Assembly: GCA_002007465.1 (NCBI GenBank) | Contig: LNAC01000680.1 | Location: 365,405-429,404, forward strand | Direction: 5' to 3' | Length of the DNA stretch: 64,000 bases | Origin: Ailurus styani | Taxonomy: Eukaryota > Chordata > Mammalia > Carnivora > Ailuridae | Shown here: one piece after another, positions 46,395-57,954 of the stretch | Position numbering within the stretch: position 1 is the stretch's first letter | Layout of the letters: every line of letters starts with the position of its first letter | The notes under the pieces: generated by a model | Seen by the model: the letters and a program-made list of their open reading frames with translations, nothing else | The model's database searches: none | Told to the model about the DNA's origin: nothing | Translations under genes and position numbers: made by a program

Positions 46395-48178
46395 AAGTCC
46401 AGAAAACCAATAACAGGAAAGGAAGAAGCCAAGGAAAGGAAGATAAATATTCAAGGCAAGCTTTATTCTTCAACAACAGAATATTGACTAAGGAGAGAAG
46501 TAAGACCTTGGGAGAAACATTTAATATGGCCACAAACCCAGTGCCCTCAAGAAAACTATCCCATAAATGTGACTCAACTGGAACAAGCTCAAAAAGTGTT
46601 TCAGAATTAATTATTAGAAATCATGTAAGAGAAAAGTCTAATGATATGAATGGATGTAGATTCCTTGATGCTGTGCATGAGGAAACTCATACAGGGAACA
46701 AGCCCTGTGAAAATGATCACACAAAGAAATCCTACAGACATAATGAGGACTTTATTCAACATCAGAAGAATTCTGTTTTGGAGAAAGTTCTTGAATATAA
46801 TAATTGTGGGAAAACCTTTCACAAAAAGACTGCCTTTGTTACACATAAGAGAGCTCACAAAGGAGAGAAACCCTGTGAAGGTAATGAATACAGACAAGCC
46901 TTCACCCCAAAATTAAAGCTCAATGCTCATCCAAGAACCCTTAAGGAAAGGAAACTGCATGAATCCAGTAAAAATAGGAAACCCTCATGCAGGAAGTCAA
47001 CACGTGCACATCAGAGAGCTCGCGTAGGGGAGAAACACTATGATTGTAATAAACTGGGGAAATCCTTTAGCACGAAGTCAAACCTTACACAACAGCAGAG
47101 AGGGTACAGAGGAGGAACACCTGACAAGGGTAATGAAAGTGAGGATGCCTTGCAGAAGTCGTACTGCGCTCAGAGGGAGAGAACTCGTGTGGGAGGGAAA
47201 ATCTATGACCGTGATAAATGTGGGCAATCCTTCCACGAAAAGCCATGCTTTCCTCAACATCAGAGAACTCACACAACAGAAAAACCGAGTGATTGTCACA
47301 ATAGTGAGAGAGCCATAACGGAGTCACACCTCACTCGAAATCAGAAAATGAACACACAAGAGAGAAGCTTTCAAGATGGTAAATGTGAGAAGTCCTCCTG
47401 TGAGAAGTTAAAACTCACTCAGCATCAGAGAATGCACCCAGGGAAGAAAACCGCTGAGTGTCACAAAAGTGGGAGGGCCTTAAGTAAGAAGTCACACCTC
47501 CCTCAAAATCAGAGAGCTCACCACAGAAAGAAAGCCTACGACTGTAATAAGTGTGGGGAAAGCTTTCATAAGAAAGCAGACCTTACTCAACATCAGAGCA
47601 CACACACGGGGAAGAAACCCTATGAGTGTAATGAATGTGGGAAGTCCTTCTTTGTGAAATCCAACCTCACCGAACATCAGAGAACTCACACAGGAGAAAA
47701 ACCGTATGAATGTAATGAATGTGGGAAGTCCTTCTGCCAGAAGTCAGCCCTCACAGTGCATCAGAGAACTCACACAGGAGAGAAACCATATCAATGTAGT
47801 GAATGTGGGAAAACCTTCTGTGTGAAATCAAACCTTACTCAACATCAAAGGACCCACACAGGAGAGAAACCCTATAAATGCAATGAGTGCTGGAGATCTT
47901 TCTGTGTGAAATCCAACCTTGTTGTGCATCAGAGAACTCACACAGGAGAGAAACCCTACAAATGTCCTGAATGTGGGAAAACCTTCTATGAAAAATCAGC
48001 CCTCACAAAACATCAGAGAATTCACACAGGGGAAAGACCTTATGAATGTAACGAATGTAGGAAAACCTTCAGCCAGAGGTCAGCCCTCACCAAACATCAA
48101 AGAAAAACACACAAGAAGAAAACTCCCATCCACGTTGCCCGCATACAGAAACCTGCATCTACAAATCAGACTCGTTGA
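46395..48178 (+). CDS. Gene C: C2H2 zinc-finger exon and stop
   Basis: Terminal coding exon after acceptor TCTTGTATTTCTAG, completing a split Glu codon and running open to TGA at 48176-48178. With the upstream exons it gives 2022 coding bases (673 residues). Residues about 80-200 are a finger-free spacer of the kind seen in ZNF248/ZNF782-type proteins. Residues about 200-460 hold roughly eight eroded fingers missing Cys or His ligands ([29 protein letters not shown]). Residues about 461-652 hold seven intact fingers joined mainly by HTGEKP-type linkers; the last ends HQRKTH (four residues between histidines). Predicted contact residues (-1,2,3,6) per finger: KADQ, VSNE, QSAV, VSNQ, VSNV, ESAK, QSAK. 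Likely a sequence-specific repressor; target unknown. Confidence 0.95.
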
Positions 48179-48356
48179 TCATCAGCAAAATCACAGGGTT
48201 GAAAAGCTAAGATGTCAACACATGTAGGAAAGTCTTCATCAATTGGTCATAGCTTACTGGGACTAGAGGATTAATATAGGAGTGAAATCTTATGAGGGCT
48301 TTGAACGTGTGAAAGCTTTTGACAAGTATTCAAAGATAAGGAGGGGAAATTTATCA

Positions 48357-48581
48357 CTTTAAAGATAAATTTTTTTTATTTAGTTGACACAGAGAGAGAG
48401 AGAGAGAGAGAGATCACAAGTAGGCAGAGAGGCAGGCAGAGAGAGAGGAGAAGTGGGCTCCCCGCTGAGCAGGGAGCCCGATGTGGGACTCAATCCCAGG
48501 ACCCTGAGATTATGACCTGAGCCGAAGGCAGAGGCTTTAACCCACTGAGCCACCCAGGTGCCCAACTTTAAGGATAAATTT
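48357..48581 (-). mobile_element. can-SINE in the gene C 3' UTR region
   Basis: SINE 48374-48564, beginning about 195 bp after the stop codon. Target duplication ACTTTAAAGATAAATTT / ACTTTAAGGATAAATTT. If the 3' UTR extends this far, the transcript carries an antisense SINE. Confidence 0.95.
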
Positions 48582-48899
48582 AAGGATGGATAAAAATGTT
48601 CTTGTGGAAAGGTTGTTTAACTAGAAGTCATATTTTGGATGTGATGCCAAACTTATTAGAGAAAAGATAACAGAAAATGTTCTATTAGTAGATTGTGAAA
48701 TGTGTACCTTTTATAAAAGCAGGATACAATGCATTAAGTATATATGTCAAGACTTTCTGAGGTGTATTGAACTATACGTGGGCATATGGTACATGGCATA
48801 TGGTGCCACGTATCATGAATTATGTGTATGTCGGATTTGTGATCCAGCCCACCACTGTCTCTGAATCTCAACAATATGGTAGCCACAGACTCAGTGAAA

Positions 48900-49460
48900 A
48901 CGGAACAGTCCCAAACCTGTGACTCAACAGTCCCACTTCTAGACACATACTCTAAAGCAATAGTTCTCAACTGGGCATCCTAAAGGGTGTTTGGAAATAC
49001 TGGGATGGTTTGGTTGTCACTGTGACAGGGTGTTATCTGTGGTTAGTGTGTGCGAAAACCAAAGACACCAAATGTCCTGCAATGTGTCAGTAAAAGGACA
49101 AGAAGAGGCTCATCCACAATGCCAGGGACTCAAGCACAGAAAAAACACAGCCCTGGAGAAACTCTTGCGTGTGCGCACCCACAGACATATACCAGAATGT
49201 TTGTGACAACATGGCAATAATTTTTGTAGTACGATTTACCAAAATGGAAAGAAATAAATGTCCATTAACAATAGACTAGATTAATAAATGTTGGTTGTGG
49301 TCATACCAGCGGGGGAAGGTACAGCAATGAAAATGAATTGATGAGTTAAAGAGTTCGAGATTATTATACTTTAATGTTGAATGAAAAAAATGTATAGATA
49401 TCATGTAACTGCGTTTCAAAAACAAAGTTCAAAAAACAAAGAATTCAGCAGTACATTGGG
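48900..49460 (+). mobile_element. L1 3' region with MER20 inserted
   Basis: ACAGTCCCACTTCTAGACAC and CAGACATATACCAGAATGTT then ATGTCCATTAACAATAGACT follow an L1 ORF2 3' end. Between them (about 48962-49090) GTTCTCAACTGGGCATCC and TTTGGTTGTCACTGTGACAG mark a diverged MER20. Confidence 0.6.
49253..49258 (+). terminator. Possible polyadenylation signal of gene C
   Basis: An AATAAA hexamer about 1.07 kb past the stop codon. It lies inside an L1 3'-end remnant and other AATAAA copies exist nearby, so this is only a candidate. Confidence 0.2.
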
Positions 49461-50130
49461 GAGATATATATATATGTATGTATATAAACATTTGTGTATA
49501 AATAGACATAGAAATATACATGTTAGCAGTCAAAGTACAAAGGAAAGCAAGTGGAAGATTAACAAAATCTAGGATAGCAGATACATCTGTGGAGGAAAGA
49601 GCCTTATATTTACAGAGAGAGAAAGCTGCATGTTTCTCGAATGACTCATGAGTATACAGGTATTGCTTTTAATATTTTCTATCACATATATGCCTACATG
49701 CCTATTTCTGTTTCTAGATTAGTTTTCAAGAAACGGGCTTCAAGGTAATTGCATTAGAATGTTAGCAAAAGTGGTGTTTTGGCATAGAGATCATAGTTAA
49801 GTTTTTTCATTCACCTATTTTTCTGGATCCAAAATTTCCATAATGACATTTTCAAGGGTCTACACTTCTCCTCTTTACGCCTTACCATCTTGATTTTCTT
49901 TATTCTCTTTTTCCTTTTGCTCCCTCATTAAATTAATCCTAACTTTTTAAAAATAATAAAGTGAACGTTGACCAAGATAGAAAAAGTAAAGCAAGTGAAA
50001 AAGAATCAAAATCAAAGTACCTTAAATAGTAAATATAAATAAAAATGAAAAAAATAATAAACGTGAACAAGTTGAATTCACACTTCAAAAACAGTGATGT
50101 TTCAAAGGTTGGTTTAAAAACCATGTGTGT
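49461..50130. other. Intergenic, nothing recognised
   Basis: AT-rich sequence downstream of gene C with a short TA stretch near 49466. Confidence 0.5.
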
Positions 50131-50134
50131 GGTT

Positions 50135-50136
<2 letters not shown>

Positions 50137-50170
<34 letters not shown>
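50137..50170. repeat. (AT)n microsatellite
   Basis: About 17 uninterrupted AT units. Confidence 0.97.
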
Positions 50171-50173
<3 letters not shown>

Positions 50174-50204
50174 GTGGCAAAGGAAGTTTGAAATGTAAGG
50201 GATT

Positions 50205-50389
50205 GCGGTGCACCTGGGTGGCTCAGTCGGTTAAGCATCCAACTTTTGATTTTGACTCAGGTCGTGATCTCAGGGTCAGGAGATCAAACCCCGTTTTGGG
50301 CTCCATACTAGGCATAGAGCCTGCTTAAGAGTCTCTCTCCCTCTCTCCCTCTCTCTCTCTCTCTCTCTCAAAAAAAAAATTTAAGAGAC
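50205..50389 (+). mobile_element. can-SINE, older carnivoran type
   Basis: GGTGCACCTGGGTGGCTCAG, then CATCCAACTTTTGATTTTGA and a (CT)n stretch ending in A. It lacks the musteloid TCTGCCTGCC body. Confidence 0.9.
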
Positions 50390-50924
50390 TTGGCAAAAGA
50401 TGATACATGGATGGATGGATAGATAGATATTGATAGATATTTATAAATGTAGATATATATCTTTTCTATTTTTTTTACATTCCTCCATTAAAGCATAAGT
50501 ACTCACTGTTAAGTCCTGTGATGATATCATTTAACCCAACCGTGCTCTTAAACATGAGGTTCTTCAGCCTCTCAGCAAAATTGATCTCATAGGGAAGTAG
50601 CCACTGATAAGAATATACATTCAGGTTATGCTGCTTTTCTGTCTTAAACTAATGTTTTCAACCCTTCCCGATTTGAGGATCCATAGGAAGCTCTGGAAAG
50701 AGCAGAGAAGGGGATGGGCTTCCAAGCACATGTGTCTTTTTGATTGAGAGTGCTCCCTTAATTGTCATTTCTAGTAAGAAACTTTCTAAGATGCTTGTTT
50801 TGACTTTATTTGGAATGATGGACAGGGTACTGAGAGACTTCTAATCTTGACATTTCCTCCAGCGCAATTTTATTAATCTTTAAAATAAAGAGCAGATTTA
50901 GACAATATTATTGGCTTAGTCCAT

Positions 50925-51240
50925 TTGGACTGCTCTGATAATACCATAAATTGAAGGTCTAATAAGCAACAGAAATGTATTTCTCACAGTGCTGGTGGCT
51001 GGGAAGTCCAAGATCATGGCAGTGTCTGGTAGGGCTCACTTCCTGGTGTACCGTGTCCCTGTGGGGTGGGAGGGATGGGGGAGCTCTGTGGGGTCGCTTA
51101 TAGGGGCACTAATCCCATTAATAAGAGCTCCACCCTCGTGACCAAAGCACCTCTCAAAGGCTCCGCCTCCTAATACCATCACATCTGAGGGGACTAGAAT
51201 TTCAAGATGTGAATTTTGGAGGGATACACACAGTCCATGA
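50925..51240 (-). mobile_element. MaLR-type LTR remnant, antisense
   Basis: CAGAAATGTATTTCTCACAG, GGGGAGCTCTGTGGGGTC, GGGCACTAATCCCATTAATA and CCTCCTAATACCATCACATC are antisense landmarks of a MaLR-class LTR. Non-coding. Confidence 0.7.
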
Positions 51241-52050
51241 CTGTTTTTCTGGTATGGTCATTCTGAACTTTGTTCGTCAATTTACAGAGCAATCAGCACA
51301 TCCTTAGAGGCCAAACATGGAGCTTGAATGTCCTCAGTTGAGCTCAGTGAGGTTGCCCTCCTACCTAGCTTGCAGACACCCAGTAATAGTCCTTCTCTGG
51401 TGGAGTCTGTTTCCTGCCGGTCCCCACAGCTCAGTTCACATCTCCGAAAGTTGCCCCAAGCCTTCCCTCCTCACCCAGTCCTGACAGTCTCTGCAGAGAG
51501 TACCACTGCAAATGTTGCATGCTCAGAACAGGGAGATCAAGGATTGCTTCTCACCCAGCTCCCTGTCTGGAGCCCTCCTGCCTCTTCCTAGAGCTTTGCT
51601 AAGAAGTCTCATTTCAGCGTGTGTCCCCTTGTTGGATTTTTATTCCTGGGGTCTCCTCCTAACACACAAGAGCTAGTGTATTTATGTGGAGTCAGTATCT
51701 GGGCCCCAAAACCAAAGTCACTTTAGATGGAGCCTCCACCCCAGTAACCAGTATCTGGGTCTGATGGGAATGACTGGCCCCTGGAGTCCCAAAGCTGGCT
51801 TCTAGCAAACTCAATCCAGGGTCACTAAGAAAAATAGTCAGGCTGGAGAGTCTATGAGCCACCCAGAAGCTACAGAAAGTCAATTTGGCCTCAAACTCCA
51901 AAGAAACACTAAGAAATCAAAGGAATAGAAGGCAGGAGTAAATTTTAATTCATCATTTGTTTCCTGGGGTCACTTGAGGGCATTTCATTGGGCTGGGAGC
52001 TCTGAAGAATTCAAAGATGGTTGAAGTCCAAGCGTGAGTTTTAAGTGGTG
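51241..52050. other. Intergenic, nothing recognised
   Basis: Moderately GC-rich. The short open frame at 51328-51591 shows no domain. Confidence 0.5.
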
Positions 52051-52053
52051 TGG

Positions 52054-52195
52054 TATGGGGCGCCCGGGTGGCTCAGTCATCAGAGGGGCATCAGAGGGGC
52101 ATGAGTCCCCCAAGACTCATGATCTTGGGGTCATGAGCTAGAGCCCCACATTGGGTGTAGAGATTACTTAAATAAATAAAACTTTAAAATTTAAA
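52054..52195 (+). mobile_element. Short tRNA-like SINE with internal duplication
   Basis: GGGGCGCCCGGGTGGCTCAG is followed by a doubled GGGGCATCAGA unit and GTGTAGAGATTACTTAAATA. Confidence 0.85.
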
Positions 52196-52569
52196 AAATA
52201 ACATAATCTAACCTCATGACTCAAGAATCTACAAAAAGAACAAAATAAACCCAAAGCAAGCAGAAGGAAAGAAAGAATATAGATAAAAGGCGATATCAAT
52301 GACATTAAAAACATAAAGCAATAGGAAAAAAATCAATAAAGGTAAAAGTTGTTTCTTTATAAAGATCAATAAAATTGACAAGCCTCTAGAAGGATTGATA
52401 TAGAAAAAGAAAGAAGACACAAATTCCCAACATCAGGAACGAAATTCAGTATCATGGCAGACTCTACAGACATCAAAATGATTGACGGGGGAATCTATGA
52501 ACAGCTTTATACCCATAAATTTGACGACTTAGATTAAATAAACCAATACTGATGGACACTGATCATCAG

Positions 52570-52690
52570 TAGCCTGGGTGGGTCAGCCAATTAGGCATCC
52601 AACTCTTGATCTCAGCTCAGGTCTTGATATCGGGGTTGTGATTTAAGCCTCACATTGGGCTCCAAAAATAAAATAAAATAATAATATAAA
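52570..52690 (+). mobile_element. can-SINE fragment inside L1, older type
   Basis: TAGCCTGGGTGGGTCAGCCA through CACATTGGGCTCC, then an (AAAAT)n tail. Confidence 0.82.
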
Positions 52691-53044
52691 ATAAAACCAA
52701 TTCTGAAGGGCAATAAAAGGAAATTTAAAAACACAATTCAGAAAAGTAGGAATAGAATTGTCCTTATTTGCAGATGACATGATTGTCTAGAAGGCCCAAA
52801 GAATCTTCAAGAAAACTGAAGGAAAGAAACCTCCCTAGATATAGTGAGTTCAATAAGGTCTTAAGATACAAGGTAAACATACAAAATTCAGTTGTATTTC
52901 AATATGCCAACAATGAACACATGGGCACCAAAATTTAAAATACAATACCATTTAAAATTGCTCCCCCAAAAAGCCTAGGGTTAGATTTAAATCTAACAAA
53001 ATATGTGCAGAACTTGCAAGCTGATAACCACCTAATGCTAATCA

Positions 53045-53278
53045 AAGATGATCTAGGGGCACCTGGGTGGCTCAGTCTGTTAAGCATCTGCCTTCCACTC
53101 AGGTCATAATCCTGGGGTCCTGGGATTGAGCCCCCCGTTGGGGGGGGTCTCTGCTCAGTGGGGAGTCTGCTTCTCCCTCTTTCTCTGCCCCTTCCCCTGC
53201 TTGTGCTTGCTCTCTCTCCAGCCCTCTCTCTCTCTGTGTCAAAAAAAAAAAGTCTTAAAAAAAAAAAAAGACGATCTA
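53045..53278 (+). mobile_element. can-SINE inside L1
   Basis: SINE 53056-53267. Target duplication AAGATGATCTA / AAGACGATCTA. Confidence 0.94.
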
Positions 53279-53842
53279 AAGAAATGGATAAACATACCCT
53301 GTTCATGGATTGGAAAACTCAACACAGTAAAGATGTCAATTCTTCCCATACTGATACATAGGTTGAATGCAGTTTCTATCAAGATGCCAGCAGGAGTTTT
53401 CTTTTGTTTTGTTGGTAAATATAGGAAAGATTATTCTGAAGTTTATATGAAAGAGAAAGGAACAAGAATAGCTAAAACAATTTTGGAAAAGAATAAAATG
53501 GAAGGCTCAGTCTACTGGAGATTTATGATAAAGCTACGATAATCAAGACTGTGGCATTGGTGAATGGATAGACACATAGATCAATGGAACAATGCATGAG
53601 AATGGAGAACCCAGAGATAGATTCAAACAAATATGCCCAACTGATTTTTTTTTAAAACGTGCAAAAGCAGTGGAGGAAGAGAAGACTTTTGGACAAAGAA
53701 TACTGCAGCAATTAGCCATGTAGAAATGGAGAAATGAACCTCGACCTCCAGAGGAAGAGAGTATGGCCTTTGGATTCGGACAAACCTGACTTTTGATTCT
53801 AGTTTTGCCTCCTTACTACTGTGTGGTTCTGACTCTGTCATT

Positions 53843-54056
53843 AAACCTTACTAAACCTTGGGGCGCCTGGGTGGCTCAGTGGTTAAGCGTCTGCCTTGGG
53901 CTCAAGTCATGATGCCGGCGTCGTGGAATCGAGCCTCAGCGGGATGCTGCTTCTCCGTCTCCAGCTCCCCGGTGCTTGTGTTCCCTCTCTCGTTATCTCT
54001 CTCTGTCATAAATAAATAAAATCTTAAAAAATAAAAATAAAAACCTTACTAAACCT
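53843..54056 (+). mobile_element. can-SINE
   Basis: SINE 53859-54040. Perfect 16 bp target duplication AAACCTTACTAAACCT. Confidence 0.96.
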
Positions 54057-54158
54057 CAACCCCCAGCTTGGAGCTCAACAGCGACACCTTACGGATATTG
54101 GAAAAATAGCAGGCGAGCGAATGGGCTAGGTTAATTTACTGGGCGGTGTTCCCGAATT

Positions 54159-54174
54159 GGCCAGCAGGGGGCTC
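54159..54174 (+). promoter_or_regulatory. CTCF-like core motif
   Basis: GGCCAGCAGGGGGCTC closely fits the CTCF core (CCASYAGRKGGC). It lies in repeat-free sequence about 6 kb downstream of gene C. Occupancy cannot be judged from sequence. Confidence 0.5.
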
Positions 54175-54408
54175 TAATCGCACACGAAAGACAGCCACCT
54201 CTCCGAAAGCTTGTCTGCCTTGCAAATCCTCCCTAGGCATTTCAGCCCCCCATTTTCATAAGTCCACATTAATGCACAGTGCTGCGGAAATATTTTTTCA
54301 CAGCTATGTGTGTCGCTATGTCTGTGTCAAAGAATCAAATCAATCGTTTTAATTATAATCCCTCTTTCTCCTTGCCCACTTTAATTGTTTTCATACTAGA
54401 GTAGGCAT

Positions 54409-54660
54409 GCATTCTCAGCGGGAGCCATACTGCCCCCAATGGGGTGAAAATTGGTTCTTGGCTCCCACCCCAAATCCTAGATATTGCAATGGTTGGTAGC
54501 CTTCAAAGGACCACAGTACATAAACAGGTATAGAGTATAGCCATAGTATTAAGATTTCATGAGAAGGGGGCAATTAGGGAAGAAAATATCTAAAAAGGGT
54601 TTTCGGGGCGGGGGGGGGGACTATCACCTGAAAAATAAAGGTTGTGAAACACTGCAGTAA
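54409..54660. mobile_element. hAT-like DNA transposon remnant
   Basis: Starts CATTCTCAGCGGGAGC and ends TTGTGAAACACTGCAGT, with GGTGAAAATTGGTTCTTGG and AAATATCTAAAAAGGG between, in the style of short Charlie-type elements. Subfamily not assigned. Confidence 0.45.
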
Positions 54661-54689
54661 GGGGAGATGAATCAAGAGAACACCCCACC

Positions 54690-55450
54690 ATTGCCCCACA
54701 TCCGCAATTAGGACAATCCTTTCCCTTGGAACTTGGGGTATATGCCAGATACTGTCCAACCTCAACGGCTCCTAACTGAAGATCTTGCTACTGCTTCAGG
54801 ATGCACTCCCCCAAGGGAATTTAAATATCAGCGTTCCATTATAATCCTTCCCAAAAGTTTCCCCACACACCGTCCTATTCCCTCCCTTTTGTCTTGCCAG
54901 CCCATCCCCCAAGCAACCACTGATGTGCCTTGTGTCATGGCAGACAAGTTTGCGTTCTTCAGAGCTGTCGGGAAATGGAGTCCAATGCTACCTACTCTTT
55001 CTTTTTTGCTAGTTTCTCTCAGCTCAATTATTTTGAGATGCATCCATGCTGTTGGGTCTCTTAGCAGTCTACTCCTTTGTACTCCTGAGTACAATTCTGT
55101 TGTACCAATATTTGTTCATTCATTCACTTGTCTGTGGATATTTGGTTGGTGGGTTTTTTTTGGGTTTTTTTTTTTGGATATTTGGTTTGTGTCCAGTCTG
55201 ACACTCCCATGAACAAAGCTGCTATGATTATTCATGTGCAAGTCTTTGTATGGACCTGGGTTTTCGTTGCTCTTGAGAGACATACCTAGGAGACACATTA
55301 CTGGCTTGTATGACACTTGTGTCTCTAACTTGACAACAAAGGGGCCGATTAAAATCCCTTTGCCCCCAATGACTAGAAATATTTGAAATCATCAGCACAA
55401 ACAATTGTTCCCTATCACCATCAGTAAAATAACACCCCTAATACAACAAC
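54690..55450 (-). mobile_element. L1-derived fragment, antisense (right part)
   Basis: From about 55060: AACAAAGCTGCTATGATTAT, TTCATGTGCAAGTCTTTGTA and GAGACATACCTAGGAG resemble the old L1M antisense segment. The left part (54690-55050) is unassigned. The 159-codon open frame at 54733-55212 crosses this repeat and is not called. Confidence 0.5.
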
Positions 55451-55455
55451 ATGAT

Positions 55456-55687
55456 GGAAGTAGATACTTATCTTTTTTTAAGATTTTATTTATTTATTTG
55501 ACAGAGAGAGAGAGATCACAAGTAGGCAGAGAGGCAGGCAGAGAGAGAGGAGAGAGGAGGAAACAGGCTCCCTGCTGAGCAGAGACCTGATGCGGGCCTC
55601 AATCCTAGGACCCTGAGATCATGACCTGAGCCGAAGACAGAGGCTTTAACCCACTGAGCCACCCAGGCACCCGGAAGTAGATACTTA
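55456..55687 (-). mobile_element. can-SINE, young, musteloid type
   Basis: SINE 55471-55672. Perfect 15 bp target duplication GGAAGTAGATACTTA. Confidence 0.97.
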
Positions 55688-56374
55688 AAGGCTAAAACAC
55701 ATTTTTAAAAAGACTTATTATATAGTTTTCAAGTATAGAATAATATATGCTGAGATCTGAGAAATAAGGGCTTCTAACTATATATATAAAACATATATAA
55801 AATATACCATACATAATTATATATATATGTAAAACAAACAAAGCAATGTTAAACTGGGTTAAATTTTTATACATTCAAAAGCTAGATAGAAATAATATTT
55901 TTTTTAAACCTGGAAAATGGTCTATACATAGAAATGTGTGACCTTGCGACTCTTCTCCACGAAGATATATAATTTTTCCCAACTTAACTTTCCTGAGCAG
56001 GAGGTTTATCACCCCTTTCAAAAGTCCCAATCCCTCACTCAGCTTCCAGACGTGAGCCAGGGTTAGATTTCCAACACATCATTGAAAGAGAGGCTGGGTC
56101 CCTAGAAAGAACCCGGTAACAGTACGCTGGGAAAGGGGGAGATGCTGGTATTTAGAAAACCTGGCACAGAATCTCAGTTGGCATTTATACCCGCAGACCC
56201 ATTTGAGATAGTGTAGAAATGGGTATACTTTAGTCTTTCCATTTTAATTCAGCCTTACTGTTTATTTTACTCTATTATTTCCTTTTTCTTGTTTTTGCTG
56301 GCTTGCTAACATGGTCATTATCTTTTTCTCTTTTAGAGTTTAGTTTTCTATTTTTTTCCCTCCCGACAACAGTT
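55688..56374. other. Intergenic, nothing recognised
   Basis: AT-rich with TA-rich stretches near 55780-55830. No gene seen. Confidence 0.5.
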
Positions 56375-56399
56375 ACCTTTTCCCTTTTTTTAAAAGATT

Positions 56400-56438
<39 letters not shown>

Positions 56439-56481
56439 CCTATTTATTTATTTAAGAGAGAAAGTGTGTGTGTGTGAGAGN

Positions 56482-56514
<33 letters not shown>

Positions 56515-56660
56515 ATGAGCTGGGAGAGGGGCAGAGGCAGAGAGAGAAGCAGACCGGAGCCCAATGAGGTGCTCAATCCCAGGACCCTGGGATCATGACC
56601 TGAGCTGAAGGCAGACACTTAAGCACCTGAACTACTCAGACAGCCCTACCTTTTCCTTTT
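56375..56660 (-). mobile_element. can-SINE with expanded (TTTA)n, (GT)n and (GA)n
   Basis: SINE about 56388-56646, bloated by microsatellites. An ambiguous N at 56481 sits in the GA run. Flanked by TACCTTTTCC copies. Confidence 0.88.
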
Positions 56661-56867
56661 AACATTTAGAATAAAATACATCATCACAGTTATGTAATCT
56701 ATTATATGAAAAAATACCATCTATCTCCCATTTATAATACTTGTAAGATGACCCATTTCTAACGCTTTTACATCTCCATGCTCCCCAAAGACCCAAAGAG
56801 ATGTAAATGATTTTATTCTCCTTCTCCATCTGCCCCTTCCCCAAACACCATGTGGAGGCCGTCCAGT

Positions 56868-57091
56868 ATTATTAGTCTTTTTTTTTTTAAAGATTTTATT
56901 TATTTATCTGACAGAGAGAGAGAGATCACAAGTAGGCTGAGAGACAGGCAGAGAGAGAGGAGGAAGCAGGCTCTCTGCCAAGCAGGGAGCCCGATGCGGG
57001 CCTCGATCCCAGGACCCTGAGATCATGACCTGAGCTGAAGGCAGAGGCTTTAACCTACTGAGCCACCCAGGCGCCCTATTATCAGTCTTTT
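56868..57091 (-). mobile_element. can-SINE, musteloid type
   Basis: SINE 56883-57076. Target duplication TATTATTAGTCTTTT / TATTATCAGTCTTTT. Confidence 0.96.
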
Positions 57092-57161
57092 CCATAGGAT
57101 TCCCTTGCTCTCAAACCTCTGTAGATTATGTTTACGCCCTCATTTGCTTCCCGTGTAGCAG

Positions 57162-57366
57162 ATAAGAAGTCCGAGGCCTGGGGCGCCTGGGGGCTCGGTT
57201 GTTAAGTGTCTGCTTTGGGCTCAGATCCGGCATCCGGCTCCCTGCTCTGCGAGAAGCCTGCTTCTCCCTTTCCCACTCTCCTGCTTGTGTTCCCTCTCTC
57301 ACTTCGTCTCTGTCAAAGAAATAAAAAAATAAAGTAAAATAAAATAAATAAGAAGTCCAATGCCTG
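57162..57366 (+). mobile_element. can-SINE, internally shortened
   Basis: SINE 57181-57347. 19 bp target duplication ATAAGAAGTCCGAGGCCTG / ATAAGAAGTCCAATGCCTG. Confidence 0.95.
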
Positions 57367-57412
57367 CCTCATTGGTTTTCTTTGTAAGTTACTTATTTCC
57401 CCTCCCTGGAAG

Positions 57413-57658
57413 CTGGGAAGCTTTCTTTTTTTTTTTTTAAGATTTTATTTATGAACATAATAAAAAAAGATTTTATTGATTTATCTGACAGAGAGAGAAA
57501 GCACAAGCAGGAGGAGCAGCAGGCAGAGAGAGAAGGAGAAGCAGACTCCCGCTGAGCAGGGAGCCCGATGCGGGGCTCGATCACCCGACCCTCAGGTCAT
57601 GACCTGAGCCAAAGCCAGACACAACCCACTGAGCTACCCAGGTGCCCTGGGAAGCTTT
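57413..57658 (-). mobile_element. can-SINE with duplicated tail
   Basis: SINE 57425-57646. AAGATTTTATTTATGAACAT and a second AAGATTTTATTGATTTAT give two tail copies. Target duplication CTGGGAAGCTTT. Confidence 0.94.
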
Positions 57659-57954
57659 GTATTCATCCTTAGATCCCACTCCGTTTTTCAGAATATGCCT
57701 TAAGGCGAGTGTTATTTTTTCTAAGCTCTGTGTGGAAATCAGTGAAGCTTTCAAATCTTCAGATCGAGTATTCCGTTTCATTATTGCCCATCTTCCATTT
57801 CCTCCATTTAATGAGTCTCCAGTATTCCAATAATAATAATTCCAATATTGAATCGTTCCAATACCCTGGTATCTGCTTGCCTGCATCCCTCCCTAAAGCC
57901 TCTCTTTTACACCTTATCATTTCCAGCCCTTTGAATTTCTGATGTGTGTTTTGT

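Larger units (their letters stand above)
52196..53725 (+). mobile_element. Old L1 ORF2, sense
   Basis: Follows ORF2 in order: ATCAATAAAATTGACAAGCC (52365), TTATTTGCAGATGACATGAT at 52764-52783 (the FADD reverse-transcriptase box region), CTGTTCATGGATTGGAAAAC (53299) and AGACACATAGATCAATGGAA (53569). Frames are broken throughout. Split by SINEs at 52570-52690 and 53056-53267. Confidence 0.85.

Noticed and set aside
46650..48227. Several 65-102 codon frames inside the gene C finger exon
   Set aside because: Out-of-frame shadows of the finger repeats; repeating [12 protein letters not shown] peptides come from frame-shifted linkers.
50497..50640. Possible further KRAB relic
   Set aside because: Translations on both strands lack DV, EW and LYR motifs.
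54733..55212. 159-codon open frame, plus strand
   Set aside because: Runs into L1-like antisense sequence, with a hydrophobic tail from T-rich DNA. No homologous domain seen.
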